Assembly (NCBI RefSeq): GCF_032271945.1
Contig: NZ_CP130319.1
Location: 62,001 to 126,000 of the forward strand
DNA length: 64,000 nt
Source: Paenibacillus sp. MBLB1832
GTDB taxonomy: Bacteria; Bacillota; Bacilli; Paenibacillales; NBRC-103111
Direction: 5' to 3'
Part shown: one piece after another, positions 19,613-27,217 of the stretch
Numbering within the stretch: position 1 is the first letter of the stretch
Layout of the letters: every line of letters begins with the position of its first letter
Program-made: the position numbers and the translations under genes
The notes under the pieces: generated by a model
The model's input: only the letters and a program-made list of their open reading frames with translations
Database searches by the model: none
What the model was told of the DNA's origin: nothing

Positions 19613-20353
19613 ATGAGTGATAATAACAAAGGTTTTCAGAAGGAAGAAGCTCCTAAAACTGTTCAAGGAGCACAAAGTTCAACATCTGCATGGAAGAGGT
19701 TGCTTGCTAAGAAGTGGGTATTCCCAGCGACGTATGTGGCAGCAGCAGCAATTATCTTAACCTTAATGTGGGTGTACCAGGGAGCAGGAACGAAAACAGT
19801 CAGCCAAGAAGATCTGGGTATTAAGGTTAGCAGCAATGAACAAACCGATAATCCGAAAGCGCCTCATGATGGTGCTGTTGCGGTTAACGGAAGAACCGAA
19901 GCATTGCAATGGCCTGTTAAAGACAGAGCAGCTGTCGAAACGGGGATTCCGTTCTACGACACGAATGCATCGGCAGATGTGAAGAAAGCGGCGTTGATTG
20001 AGTATATCGACGGTACACTGACTCCGCACACCGCGCTTGACTTAAAAGCCAAAGACGGCGCAGCATTTGATGTGCTTGCAGCTCTTGGCGGTAAAGTAAC
20101 TGCCGTGGATAACAACCCGGTTGTTGGTAATTTGGTCGAAATCACACATGCAAACGGCTTGATCTCCATTTATCAAAGCTTGAGCGACGTGAAAGTGACC
20201 AAAGGCACAGAAGTGAAGACAGGCGACATCATCGCGAAAGCTGGCAAAAATGACTTCGAGAAAGAAGAAAGCGTACACTTACACTTCGAGGTTCGCCAAG
20301 CAAGCGACAACGCAGCGCTCAACCCAGATAATCTGTTGAACGCGAAGCAATAA
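19613..20353 (+). CDS. spoIIQ: Stage II sporulation protein Q (M23/LytM domain)
   Basis: Forespore membrane protein that pairs with mother-cell SpoIIIAH across the intermembrane space during engulfment. It has 246 residues with a single membrane helix (about 35-56) and a LytM-type M23 domain (about 125-240). Both zinc-ligand motifs are complete here: H139xxxD143 (HTALD) and H222-L-H224 (HLHFEV). The start at 19613 follows GAGGTGA at 19600-19606; the longer frame from 19583 lacks such a site. A terminator follows. Known B. subtilis SpoIIQ lacks the first ligand, so this copy resembles the clostridial form. Confidence 0.93.
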   Translation: MSDNNKGFQKEEAPKTVQGAQSSTSAWKRLLAKKWVFPATYVAAAAIILTLMWVYQGAGTKTVSQEDLGIKVSSNEQTDNPKAPHDGAVAVNGRTEALQWPVKDRAAVETGIPFYDTNASADVKKAALIEYIDGTLTPHTALDLKAKDGAAFDVLAALGGKVTAVDNNPVVGNLVEITHANGLISIYQSLSDVKVTKGTEVKTGDIIAKAGKNDFEKEESVHLHFEVRQASDNAALNPDNLLNAKQ

Positions 20354-20387
20354 CAATATTACGGCGAAGAGCCTACATAGGTAGAGG

Positions 20388-20415
20388 GCAGCGGGATCAT
20401 ATCCTGCTGCTTTTT
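20388..20415 (+). terminator. Terminator after spoIIQ
   Basis: Ten-base stem GCAGCGGGAT with ATCCTGCTGC (one G-T pair), 3-nt loop, then TTTTT. Confidence 0.85.
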
Positions 20416-20520
20416 CCTGTTTTTCATATGAAATTAGCCAGTTTAGGCAGCATAGGGCGTATTTCCTCCTTTATTTTGAAAATAAATATGGGAATTAGGC
20501 TTGTCAGGCTTGGTTACGTA

Positions 20521-20548
20521 GAATATCTAGTCATGCCCCTCATATACT
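20521..20548 (+). promoter_or_regulatory. Probable sigmaE promoter of spoIIID
   Basis: GAATAT (20521-20526), a 14-nt spacer and CATATACT (20541-20548), close to the sigmaE pattern, 34 bp before the spoIIID start. In B. subtilis spoIIID is a sigmaE gene, so pattern and role agree. Confidence 0.65.
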
Positions 20549-20582
20549 TTACCAAACTATCTCGAGTAGGGAGGCGAGGGGA

Positions 20583-20873
20583 GTGCACGATTACATCAAA
20601 GAGCGAACCATTAAAATTGGTACCTGTATCGTCGAGACCAAGAATACGGTTCGCACCATTGCTAAGGAATTCGGCGTTTCCAAAAGCACGGTGCACAAGG
20701 ATTTGACGGAAAGACTACCGGAAATCAACCCGGACCTGGCTAATCAGGTGAAGCACATTCTGGAGTATCACAAGTCCATTCGACACCTTAGGGGAGGAGA
20801 AGCGACGAAAATCAAGTATCGTAAGACCCGCAGTCCGAAGCTTTCCGAAAGCCTGGTTACGGTCAAGTCCTAA
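20583..20873 (+). CDS. spoIIID: Sporulation transcription factor SpoIIID
   Basis: Small DNA-binding regulator acting in the mother cell between sigmaE and sigmaK. It has 96 residues, with a helix-turn-helix near residues 21-45 (TVRTIAKEFGVSKSTVHKDL) and a basic C-terminal region. The start is GTG at 20583 behind GGGAGGCGAGGGG. Length and sequence match the family (about 93 residues in B. subtilis). It is followed by mbl, as in B. subtilis. Confidence 0.96.
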   Translation: MHDYIKERTIKIGTCIVETKNTVRTIAKEFGVSKSTVHKDLTERLPEINPDLANQVKHILEYHKSIRHLRGGEATKIKYRKTRSPKLSESLVTVKS

Positions 20874-21037
20874 GATACCTACATCCCGAAGCGCTTCCTA
20901 GATATGGTTGTGTCGAAAATTCACGGAAAAAGAGGAAATAATGCATTTATAGCGAATTTAGCTTATAATTAGAACTGTATATCAGAGCGCCGATTCTTCA
21001 CGGGATGGACGGTAGGTTTAGGGAGGATTAATAAGAA

Positions 21038-22039
21038 ATGTTCAGCAAGGATATTGGAATAGATCTTGGCACGGCAAACGTGCTTATTCACGTCAAGGGT
21101 CGCGGTGTTGTACTGGATGAGCCATCCGTAGTTGCCATTGAAAGCGATACGAAACGCGTACTGGCTGTAGGGGAAGAAGCTTTCCGCATGGTAGGCAGAA
21201 CGCCTGGCAACATTATCGCGATTCGTCCATTGAAGGACGGCGTTATCGCAGACTTTGACATTACGGAAATGATGTTAAAGCATTTCATCGCGAAAGTAGG
21301 GGGCAAGAACTGGTACTCTCACCCGAGAATCCTGATTTGCGCCCCTACCAACATTACGTCGGTTGAGCAGAAGGCTATTCGCGAAGCAGCAGAGCGCAGC
21401 GGTGCCCGCGAGGTATTTATGGAAGAAGAACCGAAGGCAGCAGCAATTGGTGCAGGTATGGACATTTTCCAACCCAGCGGTAACATGGTTGTTGATATTG
21501 GCGGAGGGACGACGGACGTTGCGGTCCTATCAATGGGCGACATCGTCACCTCCTCCTCCATCAAGATTGCCGGCGATAAATTCGATATGGCGATCATGAA
21601 GTATATCAAAAATAAGTACAAGCTGTTGATCGGTGAAAGGACAAGCGAAGATATTAAGTTGAAAATCGGAACGGTATATCCTCATGGTCGTGACCAAGAG
21701 ATGGATATTCGCGGAAGAGACATGGTGTCTGGACTTCCTCTGACAATCACAATCCACTCCAGCGAAGTACAAGAAGCGCTGTGGGATCCGGTTTCATCCA
21801 TTGTAACTGCAGCGAAGAGTGTATTGGAGCGGACACCGCCAGAGCTTTCAGCGGACATTATTGACCGCGGGGTGATTCTGACAGGCGGCGGCGCTTTGCT
21901 GCACGGTCTGGATCAATTGCTTGCTGACGAGTTGAAAGTGCCTGTCTTGATTGCCGAAGACCCAATGTCCTGTGTGGTAAAAGGGACAGGTATTATGCTA
22001 GACAACCTTGATAAAGTATCGAAACGCAAATATAACTAA
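21038..22039 (+). CDS. mbl: Rod shape-determining actin-like protein Mbl
   Basis: MreB-family actin homologue that organises lateral wall synthesis under the membrane. It has 333 residues, with the actin-fold nucleotide motifs IDLGTANVLI (phosphate 1), VDIGGGTTDVAVLS (phosphate 2) and ILTGGGALLHGLD (adenosine). It is called mbl rather than mreB because it stands between spoIIID and the flhO/flhP pair, the B. subtilis mbl context. The start has AGGGAGGA upstream. A -10-like TATAAT lies near 20964 without a good -35. Confidence 0.93.
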   Translation: MFSKDIGIDLGTANVLIHVKGRGVVLDEPSVVAIESDTKRVLAVGEEAFRMVGRTPGNIIAIRPLKDGVIADFDITEMMLKHFIAKVGGKNWYSHPRILICAPTNITSVEQKAIREAAERSGAREVFMEEEPKAAAIGAGMDIFQPSGNMVVDIGGGTTDVAVLSMGDIVTSSSIKIAGDKFDMAIMKYIKNKYKLLIGERTSEDIKLKIGTVYPHGRDQEMDIRGRDMVSGLPLTITIHSSEVQEALWDPVSSIVTAAKSVLERTPPELSADIIDRGVILTGGGALLHGLDQLLADELKVPVLIAEDPMSCVVKGTGIMLDNLDKVSKRKYN

Positions 22040-22062
22040 CAGACTATCCAAGAGGTGACCAC

Positions 22063-22956
22063 ATGTTAAGAGGATTGTATACCGCGGCGGCAGGGATGAT
22101 TTCAGAACAACGCAGGCACGATACGATTACGAATAATATTGCCAACTTAAATTCGCCAGGTTTTAAACAAGGCAATGCTTTGTCGCGTTCGTTTCCCGAA
22201 ATGCTAATCTCGACGATTCGCGGTGGACAAGGCGCCTCACCTGCACCGCTTGGGAAGATGAGCTTGGGTGTGTTCTCGGAGGAGAGCATATCCGTACATA
22301 CGCAAGGGGACTTGCAGGAAACGAATAATCCGTTCGACTTCGCGCTTGTATCGAACATTCAAGTGCCTGGAGTGACATTTGATACGACAGGCAAGTACGT
22401 GAATGCAGACGGCGAGCGTACGTTCCAGCCTCAGGCGTTGTTTACCGTACTGAATGCGAAGGGTGAACAGCGGTATTCCTTGAACGGAAAGTTTACGGTC
22501 GATGCGGCGGGCCAGCTTGTGAATGCCAATGGGGAACAAGTTGTGGGACGGGATGGACAACCTATCGTGTTATTGGACGGAAATGGACAACCCATTAGTT
22601 CCTTCAAAGTAACAGATAAAGGCCAGTTTCTTGATGCCGATGGACGTCCTATTCTGAATGCGGCGGGACAGCAGATGGGCTTGATGCTGTCGCGTGCAGA
22701 GAATCCGAATCTGCTTCTACGTGAGGGGAACGGGCTGCTTCGTATTAATCCTGGGGATGAAGCTACCGTCACACAAGTGGGTCTCGGCGATCAAGTTGAA
22801 GTCCGTCAGGGGTACGTGGAACGCTCTAACGTGGATTCCGCGCAATCGATGGTTGATATGATGTCGGCACTGCGTGCATATGAAGCGAATCAGAAAGTTA
22901 TTCAATCCTATGATAAAAGTATGGACAAAGCGGCGAATGACGTAGGACGCGTCTAA
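22063..22956 (+). CDS. flhO: Flagellar hook-basal body protein, FlgF/FlgG type
   Basis: A flagellar rod/hook-family protein of 297 residues. The N-terminal rod motif is GLYTAAAGMISEQRRHDTIT, then NNIANLNSPGF, and the C-terminal rod domain ends with MSALRAYEANQKVIQSYDKS. The middle has an irregular segment (residues ~105-215) rich in NADG/NGQP motifs, probably the surface loop. The position directly after mbl and before a second paralogue matches B. subtilis flhO-flhP. The start is ATG 22063 with GAGGTG upstream. Confidence 0.9.
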   Translation: MLRGLYTAAAGMISEQRRHDTITNNIANLNSPGFKQGNALSRSFPEMLISTIRGGQGASPAPLGKMSLGVFSEESISVHTQGDLQETNNPFDFALVSNIQVPGVTFDTTGKYVNADGERTFQPQALFTVLNAKGEQRYSLNGKFTVDAAGQLVNANGEQVVGRDGQPIVLLDGNGQPISSFKVTDKGQFLDADGRPILNAAGQQMGLMLSRAENPNLLLREGNGLLRINPGDEATVTQVGLGDQVEVRQGYVERSNVDSAQSMVDMMSALRAYEANQKVIQSYDKSMDKAANDVGRV

Positions 22957-22981
22957 ATCTGGCTTGCGAAGGGGCAAAAAC

Positions 22982-23848
22982 ATGAACAACTCCATGATTA
23001 ACTCATCGGTATCCATGCATAGCTTACAGCAGAAGCTGGATATTCTCTCCAACAACATTGCCAATGTCAATACGAACGGCTTCAAGAAGAAAGAAGCTTC
23101 GTTCGAGGACGTGCTGACGAATGTACAAGCGCAGCCTGAGGGCTTCCGTTCACAAGGTCGCTTCTCTCCGCTCGGCTTTAACCAAGGCTGGGGTTCGAGG
23201 CTCGTACAGATTCAAACGAATCTGGCACAAGGACCAATTCAGTCGACAGGCAACTTAACCGACTTCGCCATCCAAGGCGAGGGATTATTCGAAGTCTCGG
23301 TCAGCAAGCTGGACGAGAACGGCAATCCTGTGTTTCAGCCCGCATGGACACGGAATGGGGCGTTCAGCCTAACGCCGGATGGCAATGGCGGAACGGTCCT
23401 TACGACCAAAGAGGGACGATTCATCACGGGTACCGACGGCAATCCGATTCATGTGCCTGTTGGTTATCGCCCATCCGTTGAGAAGGACGGTACGATTCAA
23501 GGTTACAATGAACAGGATCCGGCGGCAGCCCCTATTAGATTAGGACAAATTAAGCTAGTTCGTGTTGTACGTCCGCAGTTGCTTGAAGACGTAGGGGAGA
23601 ACCTCTATGCGCTCCCAGCAGGGATTACAGCGGAGGAGAAAGCGAATATCTTGCAGGATCTCAATGGAGTGGCGGGCACAGGAGCGAATCGCGTCAGCTT
23701 AATGCAGGGCTTCTTGGAGCAATCGAATGTGACCCTCTCCGATGAAATGACGGACTTGGTCATCGTGCAGCGCGCACTTCAGCTGAATTCAAGAGCGATC
23801 ACATCGTCCGACCAGATGATGGGCATGGCCAACAATTTGCGCGCTTGA
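22982..23848 (+). CDS. flhP: Flagellar hook-basal body protein, FlgG type
   Basis: Paralogue of the preceding gene, 288 residues, with the same rod signatures: MHSLQQKLDILSNNIANVNT, then NGFKK, near the N-terminus and LVIVQRALQLNSRAITSSDQ at the C-terminus. FlhO and FlhP type proteins are needed for rod/hook completion in B. subtilis. ATG 22982 follows GAAGGGG; the alternative TTG at 22964 has no site. Twenty-five bases separate it from flhO. Confidence 0.9.
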   Translation: MNNSMINSSVSMHSLQQKLDILSNNIANVNTNGFKKKEASFEDVLTNVQAQPEGFRSQGRFSPLGFNQGWGSRLVQIQTNLAQGPIQSTGNLTDFAIQGEGLFEVSVSKLDENGNPVFQPAWTRNGAFSLTPDGNGGTVLTTKEGRFITGTDGNPIHVPVGYRPSVEKDGTIQGYNEQDPAAAPIRLGQIKLVRVVRPQLLEDVGENLYALPAGITAEEKANILQDLNGVAGTGANRVSLMQGFLEQSNVTLSDEMTDLVIVQRALQLNSRAITSSDQMMGMANNLRA

Positions 23849-23873
23849 TCGTAGAAAGGAAGGGATAGGCTCG

Positions 23874-24092
23874 ATGGTAGACAAGCCTGCTCCAGTCAAG
23901 AAGAAGGAGCGGCCGAAATGGCTGCAGATTACTTGGCTTATTTTCAAAATCATACGGATCCCCGTTCTGTGCGTGTTGGCCATCTATATTGGGTTATGGG
24001 TCGGCTATACGAAGATGGGGCATCAGCCCTCCTCAGAAATTATGCATATCAGCACATGGCGGCATTTATATGATCTCGTTTTTGCTAATTAA
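23874..24092 (+). CDS. EpuA-like single-pass membrane protein (often annotated DNA-directed RNA polymerase subunit beta)
   Basis: A 72-residue protein with a basic N-terminus (KPAPVKKKERPK), one transmembrane helix (about 19-43) and an outside tail with TWRHLYDLVF. This matches the EpuA family of small Firmicutes proteins, which databases often name RNA polymerase subunit beta without experimental reason. The function is unknown. ATG 23874 has AAGGAAGGG upstream and the gene is 25 bp after flhP; a terminator follows. Confidence 0.75.
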   Translation: MVDKPAPVKKKERPKWLQITWLIFKIIRIPVLCVLAIYIGLWVGYTKMGHQPSSEIMHISTWRHLYDLVFAN

Positions 24093-24096
24093 GTCG

Positions 24097-24124
24097 AACT
24101 CCCGCAAGGGAGTTTTATTTTTTA
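24097..24124 (+). terminator. Terminator after the mbl-flhO-flhP-epuA unit
   Basis: AACTCCC paired with GGGAGTT over a GCAA loop, then a T-rich run. Confidence 0.88.
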
Positions 24125-24200
24125 ACGCGCGGCGTTATAATGTAGAAAGGCTTTATCTACCAAAATAATGGATCGGATGCTTACGGGCAGGAGGAGTACC

Positions 24201-24722
24201 TTGAATATACCGAACATGCTCACGATCAGCAGGTTTGTACTAATCCCCGTGTACCTCGTTCTTTTTTTCAATGGCCATATTCGCACTTCCTTTCTTATAC
24301 TACTCGCAGCTGGACTAACGGATATCTTAGATGGCTATATTGCAAGAACTCGCAAGTTGATTACGCCGATGGGGATTATGCTGGACCCGCTAGCGGACAA
24401 ATGTATGATGATTGCCGTCATCATGTCCCTGCTCATCTCTGAGATGATTCCGTGGCAGGCCGCTGCCGCTATGTTTATCCGAGATGCAGGCATGATTATC
24501 GGCTCCGCCTTCTTCCATTTCAGGGGCAAACTAACGGTGCCCGCCAATGTGATGGGTAAGTTAACGACGGTACTCTACTATTTCGCCATCCTCTTTATCG
24601 TATTCGAATTCACGTTCGCACTCACGTATTTATGGTATGTCATCGGGGTTTCCTTCTTAACGTCATTTATTTATATTTTTCAGTTCCTTCTTCTCAATCG
24701 GGGGGCCAGAGCCAGTAAATAA
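24201..24722 (+). CDS. CDP-alcohol phosphatidyltransferase (PgsA-like)
   Basis: Probable CDP-diacylglycerol-glycerol-3-phosphate 3-phosphatidyltransferase or a relative, making phosphatidylglycerol-type lipids in the membrane. The family signature DGxxARx8Gx3Dx3D is complete: DGYIAR, then G, then DPLAD. It has 173 residues and about five hydrophobic segments. The TTG at 24201 is chosen because CAGGAGGAG at 24189-24197 is ideally placed and the protein then begins (M)NIPNMLTISRFVLIP as in PgsA; the ATG at 24168 lacks such a site. A TATAAT lies at 24136-24141. The exact substrate is inferred. Confidence 0.85.
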   Translation: MNIPNMLTISRFVLIPVYLVLFFNGHIRTSFLILLAAGLTDILDGYIARTRKLITPMGIMLDPLADKCMMIAVIMSLLISEMIPWQAAAAMFIRDAGMIIGSAFFHFRGKLTVPANVMGKLTTVLYYFAILFIVFEFTFALTYLWYVIGVSFLTSFIYIFQFLLLNRGARASK

Positions 24723-24731
24723 ATGTAAAAA

Positions 24732-24769
24732 GAGCCTATGTAGGGGTCTACAGACCTTTACATAAGCTC
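24732..24769 (+). other. Hairpin after the phosphatidyltransferase gene
   Basis: Two 17-nt arms (24732-24748 and 24753-24769) pair with one mismatch and two G-T pairs over a 4-nt loop, ten bases after the stop. No clear T run follows, so it may be a weak terminator or an RNA end-stabilising hairpin. Confidence 0.6.
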
Positions 24770-24830
24770 CCCTTATATGAACCTTCACTTCTGCAGTGTA
24801 TGAAGGGACAACCCTATTGTAAGTAATTCC

Positions 24831-24847
24831 CTTGTATTTTATACAAG
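24831..24847 (+). promoter_or_regulatory. Operator-like palindrome upstream of fabZ
   Basis: CTTGTAT, TTT, ATACAAG: perfect 7-bp arms, 33 bp before the fabZ start. It resembles a repressor site, but no known regulator was matched with confidence. Confidence 0.45.
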
Positions 24848-24879
24848 CATATAAGCATTCGAAAGGAGCATGAACATCC

Positions 24880-25308
24880 ATGCTAGATATCAATCAAATT
24901 CAAGAGATTATCCCGCACCGTCCGCCGTTTCTGTTGGTTGACCGCATTTTGGAAGTAGAAGAAGGGGTTAGAGCCGTAGGAATTAAGAATGTGACGATCA
25001 ATGAGCCGTTCTTCGCAGGTCACTTCCCTGGATACCCTGTCATGCCAGGTGTGCTCATTATTGAAGCTTTGGCGCAAGTAGGCGCAGTTGCTGTGCTGTC
25101 TATGCCCGATTATAAAGGTAAAATCGGCTTATTCGCAGGGGCGGACGCCATCCGTTGGCGCCAGCAAGTGGTGCCAGGCGATACGCTGCTATTAGAAATG
25201 ACCATCACCCGAGTGAAAGGCACCATTGTCAAAGGTCAAGCTGTGGCGAAAGTCGGAGACAAAGTGGTAGTCGAAGGTGAACTTATGTTTGCCCTTGCTA
25301 ATAAATAA
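24880..25308 (+). CDS. fabZ: 3-hydroxyacyl-ACP dehydratase
   Basis: Dehydrates beta-hydroxyacyl-ACP in type II fatty acid synthesis, in the cytosol. It has 142 residues. The catalytic His and Glu are in [12 protein letters not shown] and IIEALAQ of the hot-dog-fold helix, and the family N-terminal motif [11 protein letters not shown] is present. The start ATG 24880 has GAAAGGAG upstream. In B. subtilis fabZ is also close to flhP, so the location is conserved. Confidence 0.96.
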   Translation: MLDINQIQEIIPHRPPFLLVDRILEVEEGVRAVGIKNVTINEPFFAGHFPGYPVMPGVLIIEALAQVGAVAVLSMPDYKGKIGLFAGADAIRWRQQVVPGDTLLLEMTITRVKGTIVKGQAVAKVGDKVVVEGELMFALANK

Positions 25309-25342
25309 TCGAGATAGATAAAAGGAGATGAACCTAACGACG

Positions 25343-27040
25343 ATGACGCGTGTACAAACAGAGTATCAGTTATGGCTCCAAGATCCGGCTGTCGACGAAC
25401 AAACGAAGCAAGAACTTCAAGCAATTGCTGGGGATGAGAAAGAAATCGAGGATCGCTTTTATAAAGATCTTGAATTTGGGACAGGCGGTCTCCGTGGGGT
25501 CATTGGCGCTGGTACGAATCGTATCAACGTGTACACCGTGGGTCGCGCAAGCCAAGGCTTGGCGCAATATGTGAATGGTACAGGAGCAGCTAATCCTGCG
25601 ATCGTCCTTGCGTATGATTCCCGTCATATGTCTCCTGAGTTCGCGTTGGAAGCCGCGCTTGTCTTCGCAGGCAATGGCATCAAAGCGTACCTGTTCAGGA
25701 CGTTGCATGCGACGCCGCAGCTTTCTTTTGCCGTGAGATACTTAGGTGCGAGGGCAGGTGTTGTCGTGACGGCGAGTCACAATCCGCCAGAATACAACGG
25801 GTATAAAGTGTATGGCGCAGACGGCGGACAGCTCGTTCCCCAATTCGCGGAACAAGTGATTGACCTCGTGCAGAGCATCGATTCCTTTGATAAAGTGAAG
25901 AAGCTATCACAACAAGAAGCGGAAGCGCAAGGCCTGCTCGTTTGGCTGGGCGAAGACGTGGATCAGGCATACATACAGGCGGTTTCGGCGATCAGCCAAA
26001 ATCCCGCGATCATTAAAGAAATCAGCGACGATTTCCGCGTCGTTTTCACGCCGCTTCATGGCGCAGGCAATGTGCCTGTTCGCGAGGTACTGCAAGCTGT
26101 AGGCTTCGGGCAAGTGCGCGTTGTAGCTGAGCAAGAGCTGCCAGATGCGCAGTTCTCCACCTTGAAGTCGCCAAACCCGGAAGAGCGTGAAGCCTTCACG
26201 CTGGCGATCGCGCAGGCGAAAGCGTGGGACGCCGATATCATTATCGGAACGGACCCCGATGCAGACCGAATGGGTGCGGTTGTGAAGGATCCGAATGGGG
26301 AGTACTTCGTACTGACGGGCAACCAATCAGGTGCGATTATTGTAAACTACCTGCTCTCAAGTATGAAAGAGCGTGGAACACTGCCGGCTAACGGCGTCGT
26401 AATCAAGACGATCGTAACAAGCGAGATGGGAGCTGCGATTGCGAACCATTACGGCATTTCGACGTTGAATACCTTAACAGGCTTTAAATATATTGGGGAA
26501 AAAATGACGCAGTACGAGCAAACCGGTGAGCACACATTCCTCTTTGGTTATGAAGAGAGCTATGGCTACTTGGCAGGCACCTATGCCCGTGATAAGGATG
26601 CGGTCATTGCTTCCATGCTCATCGCTGAAGCTGCGGCGTATTACAAGAAGCAAGGTAAGACTTTGTATGATGTCCTGCAGGAGTTGTACGAATCCTTCGG
26701 TTACTTTTTGGAAAAACTGGAATCAAGAACACTTAAAGGCAAAGACGGCGTGGAACAAATCGGCCGCATGATGGAAGCGTGGAGAACGAATCCTCCTGTG
26801 GAGATTGGCGGTACGCGTGTCTCCTCCGTGGAAGATTACGCGCAAGGCATTCAAGGCTTGCCACGTGAGAACGTGTTGAAGTTCAAGATGGAGGATGGCT
26901 CCTGGTTCTGCCTGCGTCCGTCTGGCACAGAGCCGAAAATTAAATTTTATTTCGCGGTACAAGGGTCAACAGGACCTGAGGCTGCAGAGCGAATCAACGG
27001 TATCATTCAATACGTACTTCATCGTGTAGACGGTAAGTAA
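25343..27040 (+). CDS. Phosphoglucomutase/phosphomannomutase family protein (PgcA-like)
   Basis: Alpha-D-phosphohexomutase of 565 residues that would interconvert glucose 1- and 6-phosphate (or the mannose pair) in the cytosol. The active-site phosphoserine is S145 in TASHNPPEYNGYK, the metal loop is DPDADRMG, and the phosphate-binding loop near the end is RPSGTEPKIKFYF. Its length matches the long bacterial subfamily that includes B. subtilis PgcA, which supplies UDP-glucose precursors. AAAGGAG at 25321-25327 touches the ATG at 25328, so ATG 25343 is the likelier start. It follows fabZ by 34 bp. Confidence 0.9.
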   Translation: MTRVQTEYQLWLQDPAVDEQTKQELQAIAGDEKEIEDRFYKDLEFGTGGLRGVIGAGTNRINVYTVGRASQGLAQYVNGTGAANPAIVLAYDSRHMSPEFALEAALVFAGNGIKAYLFRTLHATPQLSFAVRYLGARAGVVVTASHNPPEYNGYKVYGADGGQLVPQFAEQVIDLVQSIDSFDKVKKLSQQEAEAQGLLVWLGEDVDQAYIQAVSAISQNPAIIKEISDDFRVVFTPLHGAGNVPVREVLQAVGFGQVRVVAEQELPDAQFSTLKSPNPEEREAFTLAIAQAKAWDADIIIGTDPDADRMGAVVKDPNGEYFVLTGNQSGAIIVNYLLSSMKERGTLPANGVVIKTIVTSEMGAAIANHYGISTLNTLTGFKYIGEKMTQYEQTGEHTFLFGYEESYGYLAGTYARDKDAVIASMLIAEAAAYYKKQGKTLYDVLQELYESFGYFLEKLESRTLKGKDGVEQIGRMMEAWRTNPPVEIGGTRVSSVEDYAQGIQGLPRENVLKFKMEDGSWFCLRPSGTEPKIKFYFAVQGSTGPEAAERINGIIQYVLHRVDGK

Positions 27041-27217
27041 ACAAGGTGTATACAACCTCTTCAGAACCGAAGTGACGGATAGATCGTCTAATGTGTAGTC
27101 CGATGAGAAATCGGCATGCATGGGGCGTCTTTTCCGTGCTTGGGGGCGGAGAGGTTTTCGAATGTATATGGATGGGATAAGGCAAATAAAGTACATGCTC
27201 TAAGGAGTGGACAACTG

